39,355 nucleotides of DNA from Deltaproteobacteria bacterium (GCA_026417175.1 JAOADT010000019.1:1-39355), one strand, 5' to 3'. Shown: positions 15,041 through 23,624, counted from the first letter of the stretch. Numbers and translations: made by a program. The notes: a model not told the origin generated them from the sequence alone.

Positions 15041-15753
15041 AGAAGGTATTCTTTTTTAATCCTTTTTAGGCTTCTAAAAATGTTTTTTTTCACATCCGGA
15101 TTAATCAGTTCTATCTCTCTTATTATTTCTTTCATCTTTTTCCTCCTCGATATGTCTTTGTTAGGACACATGGATTTTATTACCGGCAGGGCTAAGACAG
15201 AAGAAAGTTTTTCAAGATTTTTTTCTTCTACATAGGCTAGTGGCCTTATAATGGCAAGCTCACCCCCGAACATCTCTTGATATGGTCTCATTGTAGAAAT
15301 CTCTCCGTTAAAAAAAAGATTGAGCATCATTGTTTCAATTATATCATCCATATGGTGGCCTAAGGCAATCTTTGTACAGTTAAGTCGTTGTGCTGTATCG
15401 AAAAGTGCTTTCCTTCTATTCCAACTACACCAGAAACAATCGAAACTCTCCTTTGGCCCCTTCCAGGTTTCAGGCGGTGTTGCAATTACAAAGTCTATAG
15501 ATTCGGAATTAAAAAATTCTGTTAACTTTTCTTTGTCTATCCATTCGAATCCCATATCTACAAAGCAGGCTATGATAACGTACTTTTGAGGCACAAACTT
15601 TACCCTTTCTTTGAGGATCTTAAGCATCGACAAACTGTCCTTACCTCCTGATACTGCTACAAGGATCCTATCATTATCTTTTATCATTTTGTAATCCCAA
15701 ATTGCCTTGCCAACTTTTTTAGAAGTGAAAAAAAAGAGACCATCTTCTTTCAT
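15037..15753 (-). CDS. TtcA-family PP-loop tRNA thiolase
   Basis: The protein has the PP-loop ATPase motif VAVSGGKDS (residues 32-40), which adenylates the base to be thiolated. C106 and C109 form a CxxC (DCFWCSW) and C196 (SMCPN) is the third cluster cysteine. These three cysteines bind a [4Fe-4S] cluster in TtcA. TtcA makes 2-thiocytidine at tRNA position 32. GHHMDDIIETMMLNL is also typical. At 238 residues it is shorter than E. coli TtcA, so it may belong to a close relative with another tRNA target. It overlaps genes on both sides by ATGA. Confidence 0.8.
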   Translation of the reverse strand: MKEDGLFFFTSKKVGKAIWDYKMIKDNDRILVAVSGGKDSLSMLKILKERVKFVPQKYVIIACFVDMGFEWIDKEKLTEFFNSESIDFVIATPPETWKGPKESFDCFWCSWNRRKALFDTAQRLNCTKIALGHHMDDIIETMMLNLFFNGEISTMRPYQEMFGGELAIIRPLAYVEEKNLEKLSSVLALPVIKSMCPNKDISRRKKMKEIIREIELINPDVKKNIFRSLKRIKKEYLL

Positions 15754-16289
15754 AGTAGCCTTAATAGCTTCTCCACTTCCTTTTTTGTCCTCGTTATAGC
15801 ATCCTTTCTCTCATCGCAGCCTCTTGCCTCCAGATGCCCTATGTAATTGAGCCCTAAAAGATCAAATGTTTTTTCGAACATCATTAGGGAAGGTTTCACC
15901 ACATCCTTTTCGGCAGCTCCTGATGTCATTACGGTTATGGCACTTTTGCCCTTAATCCTTGAGTTATAGTTTTGATCCATGAAAGCCATCATTCTGTCAA
16001 TTACCAGCTTTAATTGTCCAGAGATAGAAAACCAGTAAACCGGTGATGCAAATATGAGAAGATCTGAATCCAGAACGTACTTCCTCACATCTTTCATGTC
16101 GTCTTTTATTGTACAGTCTCCTTCCTTTAAACATTTTAAACATCCCTGGCAGGGTCTTATGTTTAAATCGTTGATGTAAAGGACTTTTATTTCATGACCT
16201 TTCTTTTTCAACCCTTCAATCAAGTAATCTACAAGTTTTTTTGTGTTCCCATTTCTTCTTGGGCTCCCGAAAAGAATAGTCACGTTCAT
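15750..16289 (-). CDS. Flavodoxin-like NAD(P)H-dependent FMN reductase with Cys motif
   Basis: This 179-residue flavoprotein starts with the FMN-phosphate loop ILFGSPRRNGNTKKL. It then has a compact cysteine motif C47, C50, C53, C59 (CX2CX2CX5C), as in iron-sulfur flavoproteins of anaerobes that may bind a [4Fe-4S] cluster. The second flavin loop is FASPVYWFSISGQLK. Its role is probably electron transfer. I chose ATG 16289 because GGAGGG lies at 16294-16299 and the family sequence starts there. It heads the operon with the TtcA-like gene, so it may supply electrons for thiolation; that link is inferred. Confidence 0.85.
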   Translation of the reverse strand: MNVTILFGSPRRNGNTKKLVDYLIEGLKKKGHEIKVLYINDLNIRPCQGCLKCLKEGDCTIKDDMKDVRKYVLDSDLLIFASPVYWFSISGQLKLVIDRMMAFMDQNYNSRIKGKSAITVMTSGAAEKDVVKPSLMMFEKTFDLLGLNYIGHLEARGCDERKDAITRTKKEVEKLLRLL

Positions 16290-16318
16290 GTGGCCCTCCA
16301 AAAGTTTTGTCAATAAAA

Positions 16319-16348
16319 ATAATAAACGAAAGAAAAGGGGAATGTAAA
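16319..16348 (-). promoter_or_regulatory. Promoter of the flavoprotein-TtcA-like operon
   Basis: On the minus strand TTTACA (16343-16348) and TATTAT (16319-16324) are separated by 18 nt. The predicted start near 16312 leaves about 22 nt of leader, which includes the GGAGGG site. Confidence 0.5.
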
Positions 16349-16354
16349 TTCAAT

Positions 16355-16383
16355 TTGAAACCGCTAGTTACTACTCATAAAAT
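16355..16383 (+). promoter_or_regulatory. Promoter of the DUF1850 gene
   Basis: TTGAAA (16355-16360) and TAAAAT (16378-16383) are 17 nt apart. The predicted start near 16390 is only 5 nt before ATG 16395. Confidence 0.5.
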
Positions 16384-16394
16384 AATATGACTCG

Positions 16395-16847
16395 ATGGGA
16401 AGAAAAATAATTATTCTCCTTATGGGAGGATTTGGATTTTTTGTTCTTTTTTTTCAAATCCAGATTATCACAGTAATTGCTGAGGGAGGGAGGCTCATTT
16501 GTGCAATCCTCGTGAAAAACGGAGATGTCATAGAAATGGCTCATCTGAATTCCATATATGAAGAAGAGGTGAAAGAAATTTTGATGGTTAATGGGGGCAG
16601 TTTGGAGCTCGTAAATGTGATCACAGACTCCATCGGAATAAAAGAATATTACTTGATGGATCACAGCTTTAATAAAAGAAAATGGAAGACCATCAGTTTC
16701 CTAAACAGTGCGGAAAGAAAATTTTCCTTGAAGGTGAAAGAAGAGCAAATTGACCTCACTGATTACAATGATAGATCAATATTAATAGAGCTACACAAAG
16801 TCAATTCCATATGGTTTCTCTTTTATTTCTTCAGCAAAGTTAAATAG
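16395..16847 (+). CDS. DUF1850-like exported or anchored protein
   Basis: The 150-residue protein begins with a hydrophobic segment (residues 4-28), probably a signal or anchor. The rest resembles DUF1850: IVAEGGRLI-like opening, then EMAHLNSIYEEEVKEIL in place of the usual HS...E motif. DUF1850 proteins normally accompany TRAP-TAXI transporters, but no such transporter is in the window. There is no Shine-Dalgarno before ATG 16395. Its function is unknown and the family match is by pattern only. It may be secreted. Confidence 0.6.
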   Translation: MGRKIIILLMGGFGFFVLFFQIQIITVIAEGGRLICAILVKNGDVIEMAHLNSIYEEEVKEILMVNGGSLELVNVITDSIGIKEYYLMDHSFNKRKWKTISFLNSAERKFSLKVKEEQIDLTDYNDRSILIELHKVNSIWFLFYFFSKVK

Positions 16848-17032
16848 GGCTCTTTGCTATATAACCTTCCAAACGCTATTAAGGATCTGTACTTATATAT
16901 AGGTTTGAAACTTTAAAAAAGTATGACAAATACTCACTGGTTCCTTTAAAGTTGGATCTTGTAAATCAAAGGAAAAAAGAAAATGTTTAAATTGAAATGG
17001 CGTTATGATGACTAGAAGTATATCCAAGAACA

Positions 17033-17061
17033 TTGACATTTTGTGGGTTAGCCGTTAATAT
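17033..17061 (+). promoter_or_regulatory. Strong sigma70-type promoter before the FtsB-like gene
   Basis: TTGACA (17033-17038) and TAATAT (17056-17061) are separated by exactly 17 nt. This is one of the best promoters in the window. The predicted start is near 17068, one base before GTG 17069. Confidence 0.65.
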
Positions 17062-17068
17062 ATGTTTG

Positions 17069-17347
17069 GTGCTTGAGGGGTCGGCAAAAAGATTTTTCTT
17101 AATCCTGTTGGTTTTTGCCGTGATATATTTACTTTTTTTTGGAGAAGATGGAATTTTAACATATGTGAGTCTTAAAGCGGACCTAAAGAGGAAAGCTGAA
17201 AAGATAAAGATCTTAGAAGAAGAAAACTCAAACATGAAAAGCGAGCTTGAACGATTACAGAATGACAGAGATTATCTGGAAGAGATTGTCCGAAAAAAGT
17301 ACGGTCTTATAAAAGAAGGAGAAAAACTTTACCGGTTAGAACGATGA
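17069..17347 (+). CDS. FtsB/DivIC-like septum formation protein
   Basis: This is a small bitopic protein of about 92 residues. It has a short basic N-terminus, one membrane helix (FFLILLVFAVIYLLFF) and a coiled coil (about 33-70, rich in K, E and L). The end is DYLEEIVRKKYGLIKEGE, which matches FtsB/DivIC proteins that hold the division complex together. I chose GTG 17069; a TTG at 17033 is the -35 hexamer of the promoter and cannot be coding start. A TTG at 17066 is also possible. It overlaps the following radical SAM gene by ATGA. Confidence 0.8.
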   Translation: MLEGSAKRFFLILLVFAVIYLLFFGEDGILTYVSLKADLKRKAEKIKILEEENSNMKSELERLQNDRDYLEEIVRKKYGLIKEGEKLYRLER

Positions 17348-18219
17348 GATACGAGGGAGCAATATTTAGACCTCCGAGTGAAGCTGACAGTTTGATTCTT
17401 CAAGTAACCATAGGTTGTAGTCACAATAGATGTAAATTCTGCGGTTCCTATAAAGAGAAAAAATTTAGGGTGAGGACCATTGAAGAGATAAAGGAAGATC
17501 TGACTGAAGCCAAAAGGTACGCAAGATTTGTAAAAAAGGTATTTCTTGCGGACGGCGATGCTCTTGTTGTACCACAAAAAATGCTTTTACCCATCTTCGA
17601 AGAAATAAAGAGTACTTTTCCGAAACTTGAGAGAATAGGCATATATGGGAATGTGAAATCGATTCTAAAAAAATCTGTGGATGACTTACGAAAACTGAAA
17701 GAACTTGGACTAGGAATAGTATATCTGGGGATCGAATCAGGTGACCAGGTAACTTTGAATAGAATGGACAAGGGCACAACTGTTGAAAAAATTGAGGAGG
17801 CTTCAAAAAGAGTAAAAGATGCAGGCATCACTCTTTCAGTGACGGTTCTTCTCGGAATCGGGGGTGAAGAAAGGACGAGGATACATGCGGAGGAGACTGG
17901 AAAACTTTTGAGCAGGATAGAACCTGATTATGTGGGAGCACTGACCCTTATAGTGATACCTGGCACACCTCTCGCTGATGAAATGAGGATGGGCAAGTTC
18001 AGACTTCCAGATACTTTTAAGCTACTGGAGGAACTTTACGTTATGATAGAGAATATAAATGTGAAAAAAACATTTTTCGCATCTAACCACGCTTCTAATT
18101 ACCTCCCGCTTAAAGGATGGTTACCTGATGAAAAAGAAAGAATGCTATCAGCCATAAGGTACGTACTTGAAGTTAAGGACCCGTCGATTCTACGACCAGA
18201 GTACCTTAGGGCGCTATAA
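17344..18219 (+). CDS. Radical SAM protein with CX4CX2C motif
   Basis: The 291-residue protein is a radical SAM enzyme by its opening (RPPSEADSLILQVTIGCSHN) and by the core pattern with GIESGDQVTLNRMDKG and VLLGIGGEER. The cluster cysteines are C25, C30 and C33, spaced CX4CX2C rather than the classic CX3CX2C; the codons are unambiguous. Proteins with this GCSHNxC pattern are widespread in anaerobes but have no fixed function. It is coupled to the FtsB-like gene upstream (ATGA) and lies 17 bases before the thioesterase gene, so it is part of the division-to-LPS operon. Confidence 0.85.
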   Translation: MRYEGAIFRPPSEADSLILQVTIGCSHNRCKFCGSYKEKKFRVRTIEEIKEDLTEAKRYARFVKKVFLADGDALVVPQKMLLPIFEEIKSTFPKLERIGIYGNVKSILKKSVDDLRKLKELGLGIVYLGIESGDQVTLNRMDKGTTVEKIEEASKRVKDAGITLSVTVLLGIGGEERTRIHAEETGKLLSRIEPDYVGALTLIVIPGTPLADEMRMGKFRLPDTFKLLEELYVMIENINVKKTFFASNHASNYLPLKGWLPDEKERMLSAIRYVLEVKDPSILRPEYLRAL

Positions 18220-18236
18220 GGTTTTTTGGAGATAAC

Positions 18237-18656
18237 ATGATGAAAGAAGTGGCAAGTAGCCAGATTGAGGTTCCTATAAGAGTTCGGTATGCCGATACAG
18301 ATCGTATGGGAATTGTTTATTACGGAACTTATCCAATGTACTTTGAAATAGCAAGAAGTGAGTTTTTGAGAGAAAAAGGCTTTACGTACAGAGAGCTGGA
18401 AGAAAAGGGATATCATCTTGTTGTGACCGAACTGGGTATTAAATACTATTATCCTGCCACGTATGATGACTTACTCGTAGTGAGGACGAAAATAAGCGAA
18501 CTAAAATCAAGGGGGTTAAAGTTTGAATATGAGATTTTAAAAGATGGAAAGGTTTTAGTGTCGGGTTATACTAAACACGTGTGTGTCGATAGAAATAAAA
18601 AGCCCATATCCATACCTCAGGAGCTTTTTGATCTCCTAAAAAATGCAAAATCCTGA
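18237..18656 (+). CDS. YbgC-type hotdog acyl-CoA thioesterase
   Basis: The 139-residue protein is a hotdog-fold thioesterase of the 4-hydroxybenzoyl-CoA/YbgC type. The active-site block VRYADTDRMGIVYYGTY includes the conserved aspartate and is followed by YFEIARSEFLREKG. It hydrolyses acyl-CoA; YbgC itself accompanies the Tol-Pal genes. GGAG at 18226 onward precedes ATG 18237; a second ATG follows at once. Its 3' end overlaps the first glycosyltransferase gene by 14 bases. Its place in the LPS operon suggests a lipid role. Confidence 0.88.
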   Translation: MMKEVASSQIEVPIRVRYADTDRMGIVYYGTYPMYFEIARSEFLREKGFTYRELEEKGYHLVVTELGIKYYYPATYDDLLVVRTKISELKSRGLKFEYEILKDGKVLVSGYTKHVCVDRNKKPISIPQELFDLLKNAKS

Positions 18657-19713
18657 AAACATTCTTGTGCTTAGACTTTCTTCTCTTGGTGATATTATTA
18701 TGACCTTACCAGCTGTTTATTCACTAAAGAACTACTTTCCTTCGTCAAAAATAGCATGGGTTTGTGAGGGTTCCGCTTGTGAGCTCCTTTCATGTATGAG
18801 ATTTGTGGATGAGGTTATCAAATTTCCGAGAGATAAGATACGTGAGGCTTTAAATAATGGATCACCCATGGAAGCCTGGGTAACTTTTTTAAATTTCATA
18901 AGAGATCTGAGAAGAACTGAATTTGACTTAGTTTTTGATTTTCACGGAATATTGAAAAGCGCGGTGATTTCATGTCTCACCAGAAAAAAAAGAATGGTAG
19001 GTTTGGGAAAACCTTATGCAAAAGAATTTTCCCATCTATTTTACAGAGAGAGGATCAATGGTTCTGATCAGCACATCCATAAAGTACAGAGGAATATGAT
19101 GTTAGTAAAGTATATAGGAGTGAAAGGATTTTCTGAAAATATTCCTTTTATGGTTCCCAAAACCGATGAGGAATATGTAGAACAATTTTTTCGAAAGGAA
19201 GGCTTAAGTGGAAGAGTTTTTGTGGTAAACCCGTTTTCAAGCATAAGGGGTAGGTACAAAAGATGGCCTCTGGAATACTACAGAGAGTTGATAAAAATGA
19301 TTAAAAAGGAGATGGATCCGCGTGTTATTATCCTTTGGGGAACCAATGAAGAAAAGATAGAAGCAGAAAAACTTAAAGAGTCTCTAAATGGAGATGTAAT
19401 CCTTTCTTGGTCTATGAACGTTCCAAAATTGTTGGCGTTTTTGTCTAAAGTTGACCTTTACATTGGCGGTGACTCTGGTATCACACATCTAGCTTCACTT
19501 GTTAAGACTCCAGTTGTTGCAATATTTGGTCCTTCGGATCATAAGGTGAATAGCCCCTGGGGTACTACAAAGAAAATTGTACGAAGAGATATAGAGTGCA
19601 GTCCATGTAAAAAAAGAGATTGTAAAGAAAGAAGATGCCTGACGGAGATTTATCCTGAGCAAGTTTTTGAAGCCATAAAAGAGTTGTACAACCAGCGATC
19701 ACTAGAGAAATGA
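18643..19713 (+). CDS. Glycosyltransferase family 9 (LPS heptosyltransferase-like)
   Basis: This family GT9 enzyme of 356 residues begins with the heptosyltransferase pattern ILVLRLSSLGDIIMTLPA. The ADP-heptose part near 277-300 reads YIGGDSGITHLASLVKTPVVA, then FGPSDHKVNSPWG. A cysteine cluster (CSPCKKRDCKERRC) lies near the C-terminus, as in many family members. It resembles WaaC-type inner-core heptosyltransferases. A second member follows after one gene, so the pair could add heptose I and II. It overlaps the B12-type radical SAM gene by ATGA. Confidence 0.87.
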   Translation: MQNPENILVLRLSSLGDIIMTLPAVYSLKNYFPSSKIAWVCEGSACELLSCMRFVDEVIKFPRDKIREALNNGSPMEAWVTFLNFIRDLRRTEFDLVFDFHGILKSAVISCLTRKKRMVGLGKPYAKEFSHLFYRERINGSDQHIHKVQRNMMLVKYIGVKGFSENIPFMVPKTDEEYVEQFFRKEGLSGRVFVVNPFSSIRGRYKRWPLEYYRELIKMIKKEMDPRVIILWGTNEEKIEAEKLKESLNGDVILSWSMNVPKLLAFLSKVDLYIGGDSGITHLASLVKTPVVAIFGPSDHKVNSPWGTTKKIVRRDIECSPCKKRDCKERRCLTEIYPEQVFEAIKELYNQRSLEK

Positions 19714-21215
19714 AAAGGATTCTTTTTATTTACCCTAACTTGAACACACAGATAGGATTTAACTATGGCATCTCTTTTATCTCTTCATATCTTAAGGGAA
19801 AAGGGATTGAGACTCATCTTCTGAACATAAATGAAAAACTCGGTTATGGGCTAGACTACGAAAGGATTGAAAAAGACGTGGCCCGTTTGAGACCTGACGT
19901 CATTGGATTTTCGGTTCTTACGAATCAATACAAATACGCATCTCAAATTGCTAAGCGAATAAAAGATAAGTTTGACATCCCAATAATATTCGGAGGGATC
20001 CATCCAACAATGGATCCTGAAGATACGCTAAATAATCCGTTTGTTGATTATATCTGCGTAGGAGAGGGAGAAGAGGCACTGGCAGAATTCATGGTGAAAG
20101 GGGATGCTAAAGGAATTAAGAATATGGGATACAGAGAAAATGGACTGCCAGTAGTTGAGCCTTTGAGACCTTACGTTGACCTTAATAAGCTTCCATTTAA
20201 AGACTACGAGATTTTCGATTTTCAGCAAATGATAAACGCAAAGGATGGTTGGGTGGGTCTCCTTGCATCGAGAGGATGTCCATTTAGATGTACATACTGT
20301 CTCAACCACAAGATTATAGAACTGTACAAAAAGAATGGCCATTTACCAAGGTATTACATTAGAAGGCACAGTGTAGAAGAAGTAATAGGAGAAATAGAGT
20401 ATCTTCAGAAAAGATACACAGGAATCAAGATGTTCATATTTGATGATGACATATTCACCTTCGATAAGGAATGGCTTCGTGAATTCTCCAAAAGTTATAA
20501 AACCGTGACAAATGTGGGATTTGTTTGCAATGCACATGCGAAGATTTTTGACGAGGAGACCGCTTCTCTTTTGAAAGAAGCAGGGTGCAAAATAGTAAAA
20601 TTTGGTCTCGAAAGTGGAAGCGAGAGAATAAGAAGGGATGTGCTTAAACGTTACATGTCCAACAAAGATATAGAAAAAGCTTTTTCAATAGCCGATAAAT
20701 ACGGACTCCATACTTCTGCATTTGTCATGATCGGTCTTCCGCATGAAAAAACTCTTGATCTATTAGAAACTGTGAAACTCATCTCAAAAATAAAACCAGG
20801 GAGAATGAGATGGTCTCTTTTTTTCCCTTTCGTAGGAACTGAGGCTTACCGGTTGGCAAGGGATAACAACATGATAAATTTTGAAAAAATGATAGAGCTT
20901 GACAATTTTACCGATGGCACGTGCATGAGATTAGGAGAGGAAGTGGATCTATTTGTAGAAAAGTTAAAAACCTTTTTTTGTGTATTTGTTAACGCATACG
21001 CCAATTCAGATGGGCAAGGGAAATACATGGCTTTAGCTAGAGAAATAATGGAAATGGATAGGGACACTTACGAACGAAGAAAAGATGAATTAAAAAGAAT
21101 AGCTTCGAATTTGGACTGTGAGATGGAGAAAACAAATAAACTTTTCTATACGGTAAAATATAATCCATTCATGGGTGTAAGAAGTGACTGGAAGGACGAT
21201 AGTTTATCTGCCTAA
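19710..21215 (+). CDS. B12-binding-domain radical SAM protein
   Basis: The 501-residue protein has an N-terminal cobalamin-binding-like Rossmann domain (about 1-135: ILFIYPNLNTQIGF, PDVIGFSVL, PIIFGGIHPT, VDYICVGEGEEAL). A radical SAM core follows with C190, C194 and C197 (CPFRCTYC). I see no DxHxxG motif, so cobalamin may be held base-off by other means. Such enzymes methylate or rearrange unreactive carbons. It lies between two GT9 genes, overlapping the first by 4 bases and the second by 32. Its substrate may thus be a sugar or lipid of the LPS; this is inference. Confidence 0.87.
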   Translation: MKRILFIYPNLNTQIGFNYGISFISSYLKGKGIETHLLNINEKLGYGLDYERIEKDVARLRPDVIGFSVLTNQYKYASQIAKRIKDKFDIPIIFGGIHPTMDPEDTLNNPFVDYICVGEGEEALAEFMVKGDAKGIKNMGYRENGLPVVEPLRPYVDLNKLPFKDYEIFDFQQMINAKDGWVGLLASRGCPFRCTYCLNHKIIELYKKNGHLPRYYIRRHSVEEVIGEIEYLQKRYTGIKMFIFDDDIFTFDKEWLREFSKSYKTVTNVGFVCNAHAKIFDEETASLLKEAGCKIVKFGLESGSERIRRDVLKRYMSNKDIEKAFSIADKYGLHTSAFVMIGLPHEKTLDLLETVKLISKIKPGRMRWSLFFPFVGTEAYRLARDNNMINFEKMIELDNFTDGTCMRLGEEVDLFVEKLKTFFCVFVNAYANSDGQGKYMALAREIMEMDRDTYERRKDELKRIASNLDCEMEKTNKLFYTVKYNPFMGVRSDWKDDSLSA

Positions 21216-22203
21216 TTGGCTCGGAGATATGGTTATGGCTGTCCCTTTTCTTTTTTCCATTAGAATGGGCACAAAAGAAGAGATCTGGTTTTGCGGAAAA
21301 TCGAAGGCTATACATCTTTATAATGGATTGAACCTATTCGATAGATTTTTGCCAATTGAAGGGAAAAATGTGACAGATTTCTATGAAGCTGTCACATTTT
21401 TACGGAAAAAGAATTTTAAAAATGGGGTGATCCTACCACACTCTTTTCGGGCGGCACTTCTTTTTTTTGTTGGAAAAGTAAAAGAGAGGATTGGGTACGA
21501 GAAAAATCTAAGAGGGATACTTCTAAGTAAAAAACTCAAATTGAAAGACGAGGTAGAACCTACGGTTGAACACTACCTCAGAATAGCGGACTACCTGAAA
21601 ATAGATAGGGTTACCGACACCCCCATTTTGGCTGTGACGGAAGATGAAGAGATGAGCTTTTTCGAATCCCATGATGATATAAAGCCCCCGTATGGGGTTT
21701 TTACCGTAGGGGCTAGGTACGGTCCCTCCAAATGCTGGCCAGAAGAATATTATGCCAAACTTGCAGATATGATAACGAAGGGGCTCGGATTGAAGATTTA
21801 CATATTGCCTGATAAAGACGAGGAACAAAAGGCAAAAAGGATAAAAGATTTATGTCAATATAAGGAAAATGTGGAAATAAGATACTTGAATCTAAGAGAT
21901 CTAAAAGTCTGTATATCGCAAGCCTCTTTTTTAGTAAGTAACGATACAGGTCCGCGTCACATAGGGTCGGCTCTGGGTATCCCAACTTTAGTACTTTTAG
22001 GACCTATGGATGAAAGGTACACAAGATACCCTTCCTCCTCAACCTTTGTATTCAACGCTCGAGTTCCCTGCAGTCCCTGTAACAAAAGGGTATGCGATAG
22101 AGGCCATGAGTGTATGAAAAAGATTCAGTCCGAAGTGGTTTTTGAAAAGATAATGGAGATTCTAAATTATGGAAAACCTTCTTGGAATAGTCGAGCGATT
22201 TAA
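21184..22203 (+). CDS. Glycosyltransferase family 9 (WaaF-like heptosyltransferase II)
   Basis: The protein opens with IVYLPNWLGDMVMAVPFLFS, the pattern of heptosyltransferase II. It has the acceptor and ADP-heptose motifs VGARYGPSKCWPEEYYAKLA and LVSNDTGPRHIGSALGIPTL. The C-terminus again has a CSPCNKRVCD cysteine cluster. The length of 339 is normal. The GTG start at 21184 overlaps the preceding gene by 32 bases, and its 3' end overlaps the HldE-type kinase by 35, showing tight translational coupling. It likely adds the second heptose of the core. Confidence 0.88.
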   Translation: MTGRTIVYLPNWLGDMVMAVPFLFSIRMGTKEEIWFCGKSKAIHLYNGLNLFDRFLPIEGKNVTDFYEAVTFLRKKNFKNGVILPHSFRAALLFFVGKVKERIGYEKNLRGILLSKKLKLKDEVEPTVEHYLRIADYLKIDRVTDTPILAVTEDEEMSFFESHDDIKPPYGVFTVGARYGPSKCWPEEYYAKLADMITKGLGLKIYILPDKDEEQKAKRIKDLCQYKENVEIRYLNLRDLKVCISQASFLVSNDTGPRHIGSALGIPTLVLLGPMDERYTRYPSSSTFVFNARVPCSPCNKRVCDRGHECMKKIQSEVVFEKIMEILNYGKPSWNSRAI

Positions 22204-23161
22204 AGGAAAGAGTATCTGTGTGGTTGGAGATATAATAGCAGACATTTTTATCTTCGGGCGTCCCTACCGTTTGTCTAGGGAAGCGCCTGTTGTGGTAGTA
22301 AAGTATGAAGATGAGAAGCTTTTCCCGGGAAGTGCGGGAAATACCATAAACAATCTTGTTTCCTTAGGGGCTTATGTCTATCCAGTAGGGACGATTGGTG
22401 CGGATGAAACGGGAGATAGACTGATGGAATTTTTTTTGAAATCAAAAGGTGTAAACGTAGATGGAATAATAAGAGACGAAAGAACAACAACCACTAAAAC
22501 GAGAATTTTAGCAGGTGACAGACATACATCAAAACAGCAGATTATAAGAATAGACAAAATAGAAGAAAGGCCGCCCTCCAACAAAGCAAAAAAACGCATA
22601 TTGGAATACATAGTCAGTATTAAAGACAAAGTGGACGGCTTTATCGTATCTGATTATGGACATGGAGTCGTAGGTGGAAAAGTCATAGATATTATGCGGG
22701 ATTTTGCTAAAAATAGTCTTGTTGTGGGTGATTCCAGGTATAACCTTTCCCGTTTCAGTGGTTTCACGATAATAACGCCTAATGAACAGGAGGCTTATGA
22801 ACTTTTAAAAAATAGGAGAAACACAGATATCGAAGGAACCGGTAAAAAGATTCTGGGTATGCTCAACTTAAAAGCACTTCTTATTACTAGGGGAAATCTT
22901 GGTATGACCCTGTTCACAAAAGACGGAAAAATTCGACACATACCTGTTTCAGGGAAGGATGAGGTAACTGACGTGACAGGAGCAGGTGATACGGTTTGTG
23001 CCGCCCTCACATTATCTTTAGCTTCCGGAGCAGATTTTTACTCAGCTGCTCAAATAGCTAACCTTGCCGCAGGAATAGTTGTGATGAAAAGAGGAACCGC
23101 TACCGCATCCTCTGATGAATTAAAAGAGGCGATCCAAAACTATGGGGAAAATAATTCATGA
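22169..23161 (+). CDS. hldA: D-glycero-beta-D-manno-heptose-7-phosphate kinase (HldE domain I)
   Basis: This PfkB-family kinase of 330 residues matches the N-terminal domain of E. coli HldE/RfaE. It phosphorylates heptose 7-phosphate at C1 in ADP-heptose synthesis. Visible motifs are VGDIIADIFIFGRPYRLSRE, PGSAGNTINNL and the catalytic DVTGAGDTVCAALTL. In this genome the two HldE halves are separate genes, as in many Deltaproteobacteria. GGAG at 22155-22158 precedes ATG 22169. It overlaps both neighbours. Confidence 0.93.
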   Translation: MENLLGIVERFKGKSICVVGDIIADIFIFGRPYRLSREAPVVVVKYEDEKLFPGSAGNTINNLVSLGAYVYPVGTIGADETGDRLMEFFLKSKGVNVDGIIRDERTTTTKTRILAGDRHTSKQQIIRIDKIEERPPSNKAKKRILEYIVSIKDKVDGFIVSDYGHGVVGGKVIDIMRDFAKNSLVVGDSRYNLSRFSGFTIITPNEQEAYELLKNRRNTDIEGTGKKILGMLNLKALLITRGNLGMTLFTKDGKIRHIPVSGKDEVTDVTGAGDTVCAALTLSLASGADFYSAAQIANLAAGIVVMKRGTATASSDELKEAIQNYGENNS

Positions 23162-23624
23162 TCACATCGAACTGAAAAGAGTTTTGGACGAAGAGAAGAA
23201 AAATGGCAAGATAATAGTCTTCGGTAATGGTTGTTTTGACATAATTCATGTGGGTCATATTAGGTATCTTAAGGCGGCGAAAGAGCTTGGGGATGTACTA
23301 GTAGTCGCCATAAATAGGGACGATTCCATAAGAAAGCTTAAAAACAGAAGAGAAGTTGTAACCCCCGATGAAGAAAGGGCAGAGATAGTTGCCTCCATTA
23401 GATACGTTGATTACGTAACTCTTTTTTCGGAAACATCTGTGGAAAATCTTCTTAAACTACTAAAGCCACACATTCATGCAAAAGGAACAGATTATACAGA
23501 AGATACGGTTCCGGAGAGGGAGGTAGTACTTTCTTATGGAGGAAAAGTAGCGATAGTTGGAGATGAGAAAAGGCATTCCACATCAGAGATAATCACGCGT
23601 ATCCAAAAGGGGAAAGAAAACTAG
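23142..23624 (+). CDS. hldC: D-glycero-beta-D-manno-heptose 1-phosphate adenylyltransferase
   Basis: The 160-residue protein is the RfaE domain II nucleotidyltransferase. It transfers AMP from ATP to heptose 1-phosphate. The HxGH motif is HVGH in GCFDIIHVGHIRYLKAAK. Later motifs are NRDDSIRKLK and, at the end, STSEIITRI (the ISTS-like motif). It is the last gene of the run and starts inside the kinase gene. gmhA, gmhB and hldD, the remaining pathway genes, are not in the window. Confidence 0.93.
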   Translation: MGKIIHDHIELKRVLDEEKKNGKIIVFGNGCFDIIHVGHIRYLKAAKELGDVLVVAINRDDSIRKLKNRREVVTPDEERAEIVASIRYVDYVTLFSETSVENLLKLLKPHIHAKGTDYTEDTVPEREVVLSYGGKVAIVGDEKRHSTSEIITRIQKGKEN

